Source of the DNA: Caulochytrium protostelioides
Taxonomy: Eukaryota > Chytridiomycota > Caulochytriomycetes > Caulochytriales > Caulochytriaceae
Reading direction: 5' to 3'
NCBI GenBank assembly: GCA_003615045.1
Contig: ML014137.1
Coordinates: 62,001 to 126,000 of the forward strand
DNA length: 64,000 nucleotides
A program made the position numbers and the translations under genes. This document shows, in pieces, positions 20,740 to 29,411 of this stretch. The notes under the pieces are model-generated. The model was given only the letters and a program-made list of their open reading frames with translations. It searched no databases and was not told the DNA's origin. Within the stretch, counting starts at the first letter, position 1. Each line of letters opens with the position of its first letter.

Positions 20740-23700
20740 TGCTTCACCATGGATCAGGCGGCAGGTGGTAGGCTCAGGCGACGGCAGGTAGACGGGAGCC
20801 GTTAAGATGGCCAGGCAAGACTGAGAGGGCAGCGATTAGGAATCTCTCTCCGTTCACTCAAAACCTCGGGCGTGGGTGGGACGAGATGGGCGGTGCGCAC
20901 TGGCCGGTGTGCTCACACGAAACGGGCCTCGAGGCATGCGGGACGCATAACGCCGCGCCGCGTGATGCATGCAACGACGAGACGAATGTGGCGAATCGCC
21001 ATATGGTGCGATATGGCATGTCGTCACACAGGCGCTTGCGCCATGCGCCTATGTACTTCCCAGCGGCCTGCTCGTTCATGAATCTTCGTGGGGAGGTCGA
21101 ACGACCACACTTATACCGGCGGTGAACCTTTCTCGCTCATGTTGTGGGGTGATGTGACGGAATGAAATGCGACACCGCGCGCAGGCATCAATCGGACGAT
21201 GCCCAGCATGCCGTGTCGGGGACGTGTACGACGGTCGTCGTATGCGTTGCCTTGTCTGTCGGCAGCGGCAGTGGTCTTGGGCTATTTGCTCAAACGATGC
21301 TCTCACCGCCCTGCCGCACCGCACCACCACGGTGACACATGGGCGTCGAAACGACTTGGCAGCGCTGCGTCCTAGCGCTGCCGGGCCGCCCAGCACGGCT
21401 CTGCCATGCCTGCTTCCACGACGATGACCACGACAATGACCACGGCCATGGCCACGGCCACGCGGGACGCGGACAACGCCGTCGCTGCCGTCGGTCGTAA
21501 GGGTCGCCCCCATCGACATACGCATCGGCATCGCGATCCCTCTTGTTCCCGCTATCAGTCGACGTGATGAGATGCCGGCGTCTCCGCCATCGCCTGTGCT
21601 CCCCTGAAACACATCATCAGTGCGGCTTCGACCGTCACCATCAACAAACGCATCCGCTAGGAGGGTCGCTGTGATGCGCGTCCATCCGAATTCCGCGGCC
21701 CGGGCACTGTGCCCTTGGCGTCGAAGCACCTGGCGGTCATCCGAACGCCGTGCTGCGCGCGACCGGTGCTCAGGTGACGGCGGCCAGCACGAGGCCGCAC
21801 AAGGCCGCCGCGAGAGGTAACCTTGTCGCTCCGTTGACGGGCCATCGAGCGTGTCGCACTTCGCACTTGATGCGGCCGTCACACAGCGGCCGGCGGGGAT
21901 GGTGCGGATCGACCGGCCGCCCAAGCGCCGTAGCCATGGAATGGCGCCCCCGGTGGTTGGAGGGGGGCAGCCGTCGCTGAGACGGCCTACGATCCACGAG
22001 GCGACTCGAGCCGTTGCCCGCCTCCGATCCGCGTGGACCCGACTTCCGGCTTCTCTGCAGGCGGCGGCGGCGGCGACGGCGACGGCAGGGACGCCGCAAT
22101 GGCGAGAGCAGGAACCACCACGAAACGGGGGCCGCCGCCTCCAGCTGACGGCATGGCGCGACCCTGAAGCGAGCGGCGCGCTGCCGCGACTTCGACGGGC
22201 ACGGAAATCCGTTACGTGACCCGCCTGACACGCGCCGTTTCGCCAAGTGTCCGTCAGCCCTCCTACCGCCAAGCGAAGGCCATGGGTGGGTGGCCGACGC
22301 CGCCGTCGCCATGCGCACCTCACGGATGGGCCCCGTGGTGTGCTGCTCTCCACGCCCCAAACAACCGGCGACCGGCGACCGAAAGCCGGAAGCTGGAAGC
22401 CCGCGACCGGAAGCCCGCGACCGAAAGCCCACGACCGGCGATCGAAGGCTGACGCGAGCGGATGCGGCGGGCGCCGCAGCGGCAGCGAGGCCCAAAGGAT
22501 CCAGGGGCGTGTTCGACGCGTGGTCCGGGGCGGCGGCGGCGATCGGGGGTCGGGCGGCGCCGCCTCCCGTGGTTTGGCCGTCGCGGCGGCCGGATTAGCG
22601 TCCACGGCGAGCACGCGGCGGCGGAAGGCCCAGGACCAGCGATCAGGAGCAGTCCCGGCGCGTTGCGGGAGCCATGCGCCGTGGCAGCGCCCCCGGACCG
22701 AGCCCCATGCATGGTATCGTTTTCGACCGGCCCGGAACAACAAGACGCCGACGCCCGCGTCGGGAGCCTTCGCGGAAGATTAAACAAAAGGCTCGGACAA
22801 AAGCCTCGACCCACTCGTTGTTATGACGGGGTTCGGCATCGCGTTCGGCAACAGGAGCCGCTCCAGCGCTTTTTTTTTCTCCCCACTAGGAGCCGCCCAT
22901 CCATCGGCGCTGAGGCGGCGGCTGGCCGTGATCAGTCAGGAGCAGGATGCGGACGACGCGGGAATCGGGCAACCATCGGCTTTTTATATCATCGCCTCGC
23001 ATGCGCCCTTGATCGGTGGAGTGATGAAATGTTTTGATGAAAGTGCGCCACGTCGCTGGTCATACATCTCGTGGAGTACATAACTTGACTGGAGATCCTA
23101 TTCCGTGACGGGAAAGACTCTCGCGGGGCTTTGCGATGTGAAAGATATGAAAGATCGCATCGTCAGAGTAATAAGAGGAGGAGGGAGAGGGAGGCTGTCG
23201 AACATCGGCGCGATGTTACCAGACCGAACGGTCCGACGGTGGTGCTCTGGCTCATCGCAGCGACAGGTGGCCGTGGAAAGGAGCCGGTGCGTTCTCCGGG
23301 TCGACATCCCCGCAGCGGCGAGGGCAACGGCGATGGACGTCTGCATCCCGCGGCGCGGCGCGGTTCGCGCCCGGACCGCGCATCGTCACTCGGGGCCGCG
23401 CAGTCACTACGCCCCTCGGTCACTGAGTCACTGAGCGCGGGGCCACCCTGGCAGCATGCGCGTCCGGCTCCGGTGCGCTACGGCGCAGTTCTGCATATCC
23501 ACCGGCTGGCCTTGCTTGCCGCCTTGCTGCCTTCCTGGCCGCCGTCACGCGCCGTGGAACGCCGTGACAAACGGTAACGGGCCGCGGCGGCCACGGCTAC
23601 GGTAGCGATGGGAGGCGACGTCCCAGCGATGCCAGGCCGGCGCCCGGTCCGCGCGGCACACCGCTGGCGATGCGACCGCGGCAAAGGCGATGCCGATGCT

Positions 23701-24484
23701 GATGCCGATGCGGTCGGTGTGGTCCTTCAATCACCGACCGCACGGGCGCCATGTCGGCCATGTCGGCCACGCGCCATGGGCCGTGCTCGAGGGGCGCCAA
23801 CGCGCAGGTGGTGCGGCGTGCCGGGGGCAGCGCCGGGACCGCAGGGGCTGCCACGCTTGCAGGGCGCCTTTCGCATGCTGACAGACATCGCGCCTCGCCA
23901 CGGCGTGCTGGCTGCCGGCACGGCTGGTCAGCGCCGTGGGGCGAAGGGATCGGGGCACTCGCTTGCAGCGACGTCTGCGCCGCCGGAGGCCCGCTCCGAC
24001 CCGCTTCGGCGCCCGGCAATCAATATCGGTATCGTGGCAGCGGTCCCTGCATCTGTATCGGCATCGGCATCATCGCCAGCGTCGGCATCTCCGCCAGCAT
24101 CCGCATTCCCATCGCTGTTGGCATCCCCACCGCCGTCGTGCGTGCACGAGTCGGTCCTCAACCCTGCAACCCTGTCCATGTTCTGCGCCCAGCGGCGCCC
24201 ATCCTGATCGTCGGAGTTTCGCCGGTTTCGGCGTCTTGTCCACGCGCATCTGCCTTCTCTATTCGCGGACGACGTGTCGCCCGAGAACGATCCCTGTCAC
24301 GCTGTGAAGCGCGAGCACCGTTTCTCTTCCCGCCGCTGCCGCGCGTCGCCGCCCTTTCGCGATCCCCGTTCCGTCCCAGCCGTTCCCGCGCAACGGTCTT
24401 CCAAGCGCGTTGCCCGCCGCCCCCTCCGGTGGCCAGCGTCGTCTCCCGCTCTCGCGCTGCCCCGCCTGCGCTGCGCCGGCGGCC
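20740..24484. other. 3.7-kb region without a supported gene
   Basis: Reading frames on both strands, including a 555-residue minus-strand frame at 21076-22743, are Arg/Ala/Gly-rich with no domain and look like by-products of GC content. Seen here: a T9 run near 22869, imperfect gcatcg/gcatcc hexamer repeats at about 24020-24125, and gatgcc repeats at about 23690-23712. Parts near 23000-23220 are AT-richer. It probably holds the promoters of the two flanking, divergent genes, but it is long for that alone. Confidence 0.4.
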
Positions 24485-25531
24485 ATGGACCCCTCCCGCT
24501 CGTCAGCACTCGCCGGCTCGACGAGTGCCGCCGAGCCGGCGGCCTCGTCCCCACCGGATGCAGTCTTGGTCCCCGGCCAGAACGCGCCGGGCGCGTCCGG
24601 CGGCTTCATGTTGATGCACCCGATGACGCCGGCCACCACGTCGTCCGCCTCGCGTTCCCATCCGGCGACTGCAGAACAGGCTCCGCGTGACGCGCCGGAC
24701 ACGCCGTCCGCGACGCCGTGGGAAGCCATGGCCGGCACGTCGCCGGCTCCGCTGCACCAGCCATCACCGACGAGTGCGGCGGTGGCGGCGGCAGCGTCGA
24801 CGGCGACCCCGACGGTGGTGGCGTCGGCGACGACGCCTGATTCGAGGCCGCTGCAGCTGTTGCCACGCTCGAACTCGCCGTGGGCCAGCCAACACCCAAT
24901 CGATCCCGACGGGCTGTCGTGGCCGGCGCTGAGCACGACGCGGCGACGCAACGAGAGCGAGCAGGACAAGATGGCGCGGTGGCAGCGCTGTGCTGCGGCG
25001 ATCCGCACGGTGCTGGAGTGTCTGGGCGAAGACCCTGACCGCGAGGGGTTGCGTAAGACGCCCGAGCGCTATGCCAAGGCGCTCATGTTCTTCACGCGCG
25101 GCTACGAAGCCAGCCTGCTGCAGACGATCAATGGCGCTGTGTTTGACGAGGACTACGACGAGATGGTGATCTGCAAGAACATTGAAATCCACTCGCTCTG
25201 CGAACATCACTTGGTGCCCTTTGTGGGACGCGTGTCCATCGGCTACCTGCCCGACAAGAAGGTCCTCGGGCTCTCGAAGCTGGCGCGCATTGCGGATATG
25301 TTCGCACGGCGCTTGTCGGTGCAGGAGCGGCTCACAAAGCAAATCGCGCTCGCGATCGACGAAATCCTGCGGCCCCAAGGCGTCGGCGTCTTTATGGAGT
25401 GCTCACACATGTGCATGGTCATGCGCGGCGTCGGCAAGACGACCTCCAAAACAGTCACCTCCTTTATGCACGGCGTCTTCCGCAGAGATGCTAAGACCCG
25501 CGAAGAGTTCTTCCGGCTCGCCAAGGACTGA
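24485..25531 (+). CDS. FOL2: GTP cyclohydrolase I
   Basis: Predicted 348-residue enzyme converting GTP to 7,8-dihydroneopterin triphosphate, the first step of folate (and, where present, tetrahydrobiopterin) synthesis; a cytosolic homodecamer in the family. The first ~160 residues are Ser/Ala/Pro-rich and probably disordered. The catalytic domain runs from about 165 to the end: [21 protein letters not shown], then [20 protein letters not shown] with zinc-binding Cys239 and His242, [20 protein letters not shown], and [15 protein letters not shown] with the third zinc ligand Cys310. The final [10 protein letters not shown]-x-x-x-REEFFRL is also typical. The open frame begins at a TTG at 24410; the ATG at 24485 was chosen. 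The N-terminal extension is much longer than in most fungal enzymes. Confidence 0.93.
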   Translation: MDPSRSSALAGSTSAAEPAASSPPDAVLVPGQNAPGASGGFMLMHPMTPATTSSASRSHPATAEQAPRDAPDTPSATPWEAMAGTSPAPLHQPSPTSAAVAAAASTATPTVVASATTPDSRPLQLLPRSNSPWASQHPIDPDGLSWPALSTTRRRNESEQDKMARWQRCAAAIRTVLECLGEDPDREGLRKTPERYAKALMFFTRGYEASLLQTINGAVFDEDYDEMVICKNIEIHSLCEHHLVPFVGRVSIGYLPDKKVLGLSKLARIADMFARRLSVQERLTKQIALAIDEILRPQGVGVFMECSHMCMVMRGVGKTTSKTVTSFMHGVFRRDAKTREEFFRLAKD

Positions 25532-26164
25532 GACCTGGCAGTCGGCACGGAAACCGATAACGAGACCGAAAACGATCCAAAATGATAACATGAAAAAAGC
25601 AGGGCAACGGAGTTTCCTCCGCGCAAAAAAAAAAAAAACAAAGCCGTCCGCGACTTCTTGTTGCTGCTGGTGCTGCTAGGTCTGGCTATCCCGTTTCCAG
25701 ATCTCAGGGGCAGCGACGTGTTGCGTTGCAAGGGCTGAGAGCCTTTGCTTGGCCGTCTGCCCGTAGCTCGATGCGCCCGACATGGTGGGCCCCTTCTTGA
25801 CGACGACCAGATGAAGCAGCGGCTTCAAGACTCAACAAAAAACGGCAGCGTGATGATTTTACACTAGGGGGATGTTCCCGGAGATTGGAAACGTGATGCG
25901 TGGAGAACGCAAGGTCTTGACGGTGACGGAAGGTCCTGACGGGCGTCGAACACGTGGCGCAGGGGAGCAGCACGCAACGGCCAGGAAGCCTCGGAAGGCC
26001 GCACAAGCGATGGCACGGACGGAAGGAGGGCATGGTGGGAAGCGCGGAAGTCGACCTCGCCCACACGGACGCGCACACCAGCCGACGGCGCATGAGCGCC
26101 CGTGACGTTGCCGTGCACGTCTCCGCAGGACGACGGCGGCGGCGGCGCTATCGACGCGTCGGCC
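25532..26164. other. Convergent intergenic region
   Basis: Between GTP cyclohydrolase I and the tau-like gene, which converge here. It contains an A14 run at about 25625-25638 and otherwise no feature that I can support. Confidence 0.4.
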
Positions 26165-26785
26165 TCACCGCGCAGATGCTTCGGGACCCGAGGAGGTGGG
26201 TCGCTGCTCGTGGCCCGCGGCGGGATGAGGGAGCGCGCGGGAGCTCACTTTCGGGGCCGCCTTCTCTTTGAAGTTCAACTTTACGGTGTCAATCTTTTTG
26301 TCACCGCCACCGGGGGTGTGGTGGAGCAGCTCCTTCGATCCGACCTTCGGAGCCGCTTTTTCTTTGAAACTAAGCTTCACGGTCTCGATCTTTTTATCGC
26401 CGCCTGAAGGGACGTGATGGAGCAGCTCTCTCGATCCGACCTTCGACGTCGCCTTTTCTTTGAAGTTGAGCTTCACAGTCTCGATCTTCTTGTCGCCGCC
26501 GCGCGGAGTGTGGTTGAGGTTCGTCTTGCTGCCGACTTTGCTGGTGACCGCACCATAGTTGGCCGGCTTGTGGATAATGCGTCCCGACGCATCAAACGTC
26601 GGCTCACGCTTCCGCGACGTGCTGGACAACGAGCTGAGCGACTCCGAGCGGGAGCGAGACGTCGACGGGGCGCCGCGAAGATCTGGCGTGGACGGGGCTA
26701 AACGGGTCCGCGACGAGGCTAAGTTTGTGGGAGACAGCGAGCGGGCCGCGGCCGTCGCCGTCGGTCCTTCATTTGCCTCAGGCAT
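26165..26785 (-). CDS. Tau/MAP2/MAP4-type microtubule-binding repeat protein
   Basis: Predicted 206-residue protein. Residues 1-62 are Ser/Thr/Arg/Pro-rich and disordered, like tau projection regions. From residue 82 there are three nearly identical 32-residue repeats (starting at 82, 114 and 146), then a broken fourth (178-192). Each reads KVGS-x-x-x-L-x-H-x-P-x-GGDKKI-[ED]-TVKL-[NS]-FKEKA. This matches the tau repeat consensus K-x-GS-x-x-N-x-x-H-x-PGGG-x-x-x-I-x-x-x-KL-x-F, including the closing I-x-x-x-KL-x-F. A weaker repeat-like IIHKPANYGAV precedes them. The family stabilises microtubules by binding along protofilaments. The PGGG motif is exact in repeat 3 and altered in 1 (PRGG) and 2 (PSGG). 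The frame opens at TTG 26845; the first ATG (26785) was used. Confidence 0.85.
   Translation of the reverse strand: MPEANEGPTATAAARSLSPTNLASSRTRLAPSTPDLRGAPSTSRSRSESLSSLSSTSRKREPTFDASGRIIHKPANYGAVTSKVGSKTNLNHTPRGGDKKIETVKLNFKEKATSKVGSRELLHHVPSGGDKKIETVKLSFKEKAAPKVGSKELLHHTPGGGDKKIDTVKLNFKEKAAPKVSSRALPHPAAGHEQRPTSSGPEASAR
26255..26542 (-). repeat. Three 96-bp tandem repeats coding the tau-like units
   Basis: Repeat units lie at about 26447-26542, 26351-26446 and 26255-26350 on the minus strand. Each codes one 32-residue microtubule-binding unit, and they are highly similar at DNA level, for example in the tctttgaa and gtcgccgcc stretches. A partial fourth unit continues below 26254. Such similarity suggests recent duplication or gene conversion within the gene. 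Confidence 0.8.
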
Positions 26786-27299
26786 GATTCGGGGTGTTCG
26801 GAACAGTTCGATCCTAGTCGAGATCGGGAGAGCGAGAAGCTCCAAAAGTGGAGATCAATGACGTTGGGACGTGTCGCGCAACCAAGTCCAGAACACCTCA
26901 TGGCTTCCACACAGGTCTGACAGGTCGCATGGGACACTCGGGTCCTACGACGTGCGCTTGCCTGCCAAAGGCTCGGACGACACCACGTGATCGACGCACA
27001 TCAGATCTCGGAATCGAGCAGATTCTTTGTCTTCCACAGCACCTTTTATAGATGGCTTGTCTGTCGCGGTCCACACCGGTCATCTCAGTGTTCCGGTGTC
27101 TGCGAGGGTGTCTGCGACGACCTGCAACACTCCCGATCTCTCACGAGACACCCGATCTCTGTGTGGCTGAGTTACTCAGCCACACCTGCAATCCCTCGGC
27201 GCCTCTGCTGACCGTGTCACCATCTCACCCGCTCAGCCATCGGGTCATCGGCGCCGGTAGGCCGAAAAGCGTTTTTCGCCACATAATGCCGTTAACTTT
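26786..27299. other. Upstream region of the tau-like gene
   Basis: About 500 bases without a coding frame that I can support. It holds the probable promoter of the minus-strand tau-like gene, short direct repeats (gtgtctgcga at about 27099 and 27110; cacccgatctct-like strings) and the palindrome at 27161-27185. Composition is near 55% GC, lower than in the neighbouring coding regions. Confidence 0.4.
27161..27185. repeat. Perfect 10-bp inverted repeat with 5-base loop
   Basis: gtgtggctga (27161-27170), gttac, tcagccacac (27176-27185). The arms are exact reverse complements. It lies about 375 bases upstream of the tau-like ATG, on the far side of its likely promoter, and 115 bases from Fanzor-like fragment D. 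It could be a protein-binding palindrome or an RNA hairpin; there is no evidence to decide. Confidence 0.7.
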
Positions 27300-27568
27300 G
27301 TTTTAAACTAGATGACAAGTCGACACGATCACCATGCCTACCGTGGTACACCCAAGAGAGCCCCCACGGAGGTAGTCCGCATTCAACTGATCGCCGAATG
27401 CGCCTGCCGACCACGAGCTGCAACTTGGCTGGCCCCACGATGCGGCACAACGCTGTCGGTCTGACGGGTGGGGCCAAGCAGCGCGAGCGTCGGATGTTCA
27501 ACGCGGCATTAAGATCGAGGTTCATAAACTTGCCGTTGGTGGCATCACACCACAGCAAACCCCGGACT
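27300..27568 (-). pseudogene. Fanzor-like fragment, copy D (RuvC-III/C-terminal piece)
   Basis: Minus-strand remnant reading LLWCDATNGKFMNLDLNAAL and then NIRRSRCLAPPVRPTAL. This is the best preserved example of the pre-RuvC-III and RuvC-III block, with the Asp of DLNAALNI intact but the preceding Arg changed to Leu. It continues through the same C-terminal region as copies A and C and ends at a stop near 27300. Only the C-terminal part is present. The start of the homologous block overlaps the 3' end of the secreted-protein gene (27545-28756), whose last codons and stop come from element sequence. Confidence 0.62.
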
Positions 27569-28756
27569 GCGTGCCGGGTGGTTGATCATGTTGCCTACTT
27601 GCTCATGGGGTTTGGCACGGGTGGTGAGCTTTGTGATTTCTTGCGACACCCTGAGGTTCCAGCCATGCGAACCTTGTGAATTCCTGCGTGACATCCGGTC
27701 CTGCGGCTCAAACATCATGCGATATTGATGTTCAAGCGCGTCTTTGTATGGCTCCGGCAACTTTTTTAGTATGTCGTGGAAGCTTAGAAAATTAGCCTTC
27801 ACGTGCCTATCATCGGGCTTTTTCCCTTTCAGCCACTTAACAATGGCGCTTTGTAATCCTCTGATATAGCCAGGGAGGTTGGCATATTCAATGGCGGAAG
27901 AGCTCAATTTGTTTGATTCGATTGCTTTACCGAGGGCTTGCCACTCGGCTTCATATAATTCATGATGTCCCACGTCATGATGTCCGTTGCCAACTTGTTT
28001 CAGGTCAGAAAGCAGCCCTTCAAGAGATTCGCGCGTGATGTCCTTGACTATTACCGGTAAATGCTTGTTTCGACTTGTTTTGACTTGTTTGGGCCCGGCA
28101 TATCGATCTCGAAATTGCTTCAGTTGGATCAGCAACTCGTCGCACATAATTTTCGTTTCGTGGTAATCATGGGCAACCTTGCGAATCAGATTAATCTTTT
28201 GCAGGGATTCTACTGAGGACATGTACCAATCAATAATCCCTTGATCATCGTTTACTGCGGATAAAACAAGGTCTTTGCGATCTTGAAAACTCTCATCGAG
28301 CTCAGGCGTATAGATATACTTCCAGAACCATGCATAATGTAGAATCGCCTCTGGGGCCTTCTCATTCTCTGCGGAAATAGCAAAACCAGGCCTCTCACCG
28401 GGAAGGAATATCGATTGGACGATACGATCAAGTAATTCTCGGGAACTGAGCTCTTTAATTTCATCGGGAGTCAGATTCTCAAAGGTGGCCTTGAAATCGA
28501 TTTCCCACTGCTTGGCTGTGAGTGGCGACGGACCCACCATCTTTAGCCGCTCAACCCGCTCGGGGCCTTCCTCCGACATGACGTTCGGCATCGACGGTAA
28601 GAGCTGCGGAACATTCTCTGCACGACGAAGCACAAGTGAATCATCGGTCAGCAATGCAAAACCTGTCGGTATGGCCGAGACGGTCAGACATACGAGAGGA
28701 ATTAGAAGCAGGATCGGCAGTAGCCTGCCGAGGCCCCATGTGGCCATCCTGGCCAT
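27545..28756 (-). CDS. Predicted secreted protein of unknown function, AT-richer than neighbours
   Basis: Predicted 403-residue protein, not recognised. It begins MARMATWGLGRLLPILLLIP and continues LVCLTVSAIPTG: a textbook signal peptide with likely cleavage near residue 29. The mature part is charged and mostly helical (for example TAKQWEIDFKATFENLTPDE and YSELLIQL-like stretches), without cysteine-rich repeats or a transmembrane segment. GC content is around 45-50%, against roughly 57-70% in most genes of the window, which suggests a different origin or relaxed codon selection. The frame opens at TTG 28834; the ATG at 28756 gives the signal peptide (an ATG three codons later is also possible). 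The extreme C-terminus reads into Fanzor-like fragment D, so the original end is probably lost. Confidence 0.65.
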   Translation of the reverse strand: MARMATWGLGRLLPILLLIPLVCLTVSAIPTGFALLTDDSLVLRRAENVPQLLPSMPNVMSEEGPERVERLKMVGPSPLTAKQWEIDFKATFENLTPDEIKELSSRELLDRIVQSIFLPGERPGFAISAENEKAPEAILHYAWFWKYIYTPELDESFQDRKDLVLSAVNDDQGIIDWYMSSVESLQKINLIRKVAHDYHETKIMCDELLIQLKQFRDRYAGPKQVKTSRNKHLPVIVKDITRESLEGLLSDLKQVGNGHHDVGHHELYEAEWQALGKAIESNKLSSSAIEYANLPGYIRGLQSAIVKWLKGKKPDDRHVKANFLSFHDILKKLPEPYKDALEHQYRMMFEPQDRMSRRNSQGSHGWNLRVSQEITKLTTRAKPHEQVGNMINHPARSPGFAVV

Positions 28757-29411
28757 ACAAGCTAGCACACAGAGTCCCGATGAAGCACGGCTACAAGGAG
28801 CGGAAAGAGATGTGTAACCAATGAATGGGCGCAAACAACTAGGAGTCGGACACGATTCGCTGTAAGGGGGCGTGAGGTGCGGCAGGGGAGAGGGGGGAAG
28901 GAGCCGTGGGAATCAGAGCGCCGAGGGCAGAACCCGTAGAGAGCACCAGCGACGGCAATGGACATCTTTTCCTGTTCTTAGCGATGATTTTGACTCTCCC
29001 ATGGAGAGGGGCCACCCCTGCGCGTGTCGCGCACGAGAGCGGCACTTCGTCCGGTCCGTCGGTCGCGTTTATATACTCACACGGCGTGGCATGGCGTGGC
29101 GTTGCACGAGGCCGTGATGCGATGGAGGGCGTGGGGCCCTGACGTGAGCCCCACGCTGCGACCATGATTTTCGTTTTGAACGCTGATGATGACGGGGGAC
29201 CCCACGGAGCTTCGCCGCCTCTTCAACATGGAGGGCTGAGCACGGGCTGCCAACACGGCCTGGTGACACGGCGCCTGCGTCTCATCTCATCCACGATGCG
29301 ACCCGCGGTGACTCCTCCCCCGTTGACCCCGGCGAATGTTTTTTTCTTGCGTTTCATTATCTTGTTTGGTTAGTATTGCCTAAAGACTTAACCGTGAAGG
29401 CCATATGGCAT
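28757..29411. other. Region between secreted-protein gene and tricalbin
   Basis: No gene supported. It includes the promoter of the minus-strand secreted-protein gene and the 3' flank of tricalbin. A TATATA string near 29069 lies on the far side of the secreted-protein start. A T-rich stretch at about 29339-29372 may belong to the tricalbin 3' region. Confidence 0.35.

Noticed and set aside
21076-22743. 555-codon minus-strand frame in the gene-poor region
   Set aside because: Low-complexity Arg/Ala/Gly composition, no domain, and other frames of similar length overlap it on both strands. Not enough evidence for a gene.
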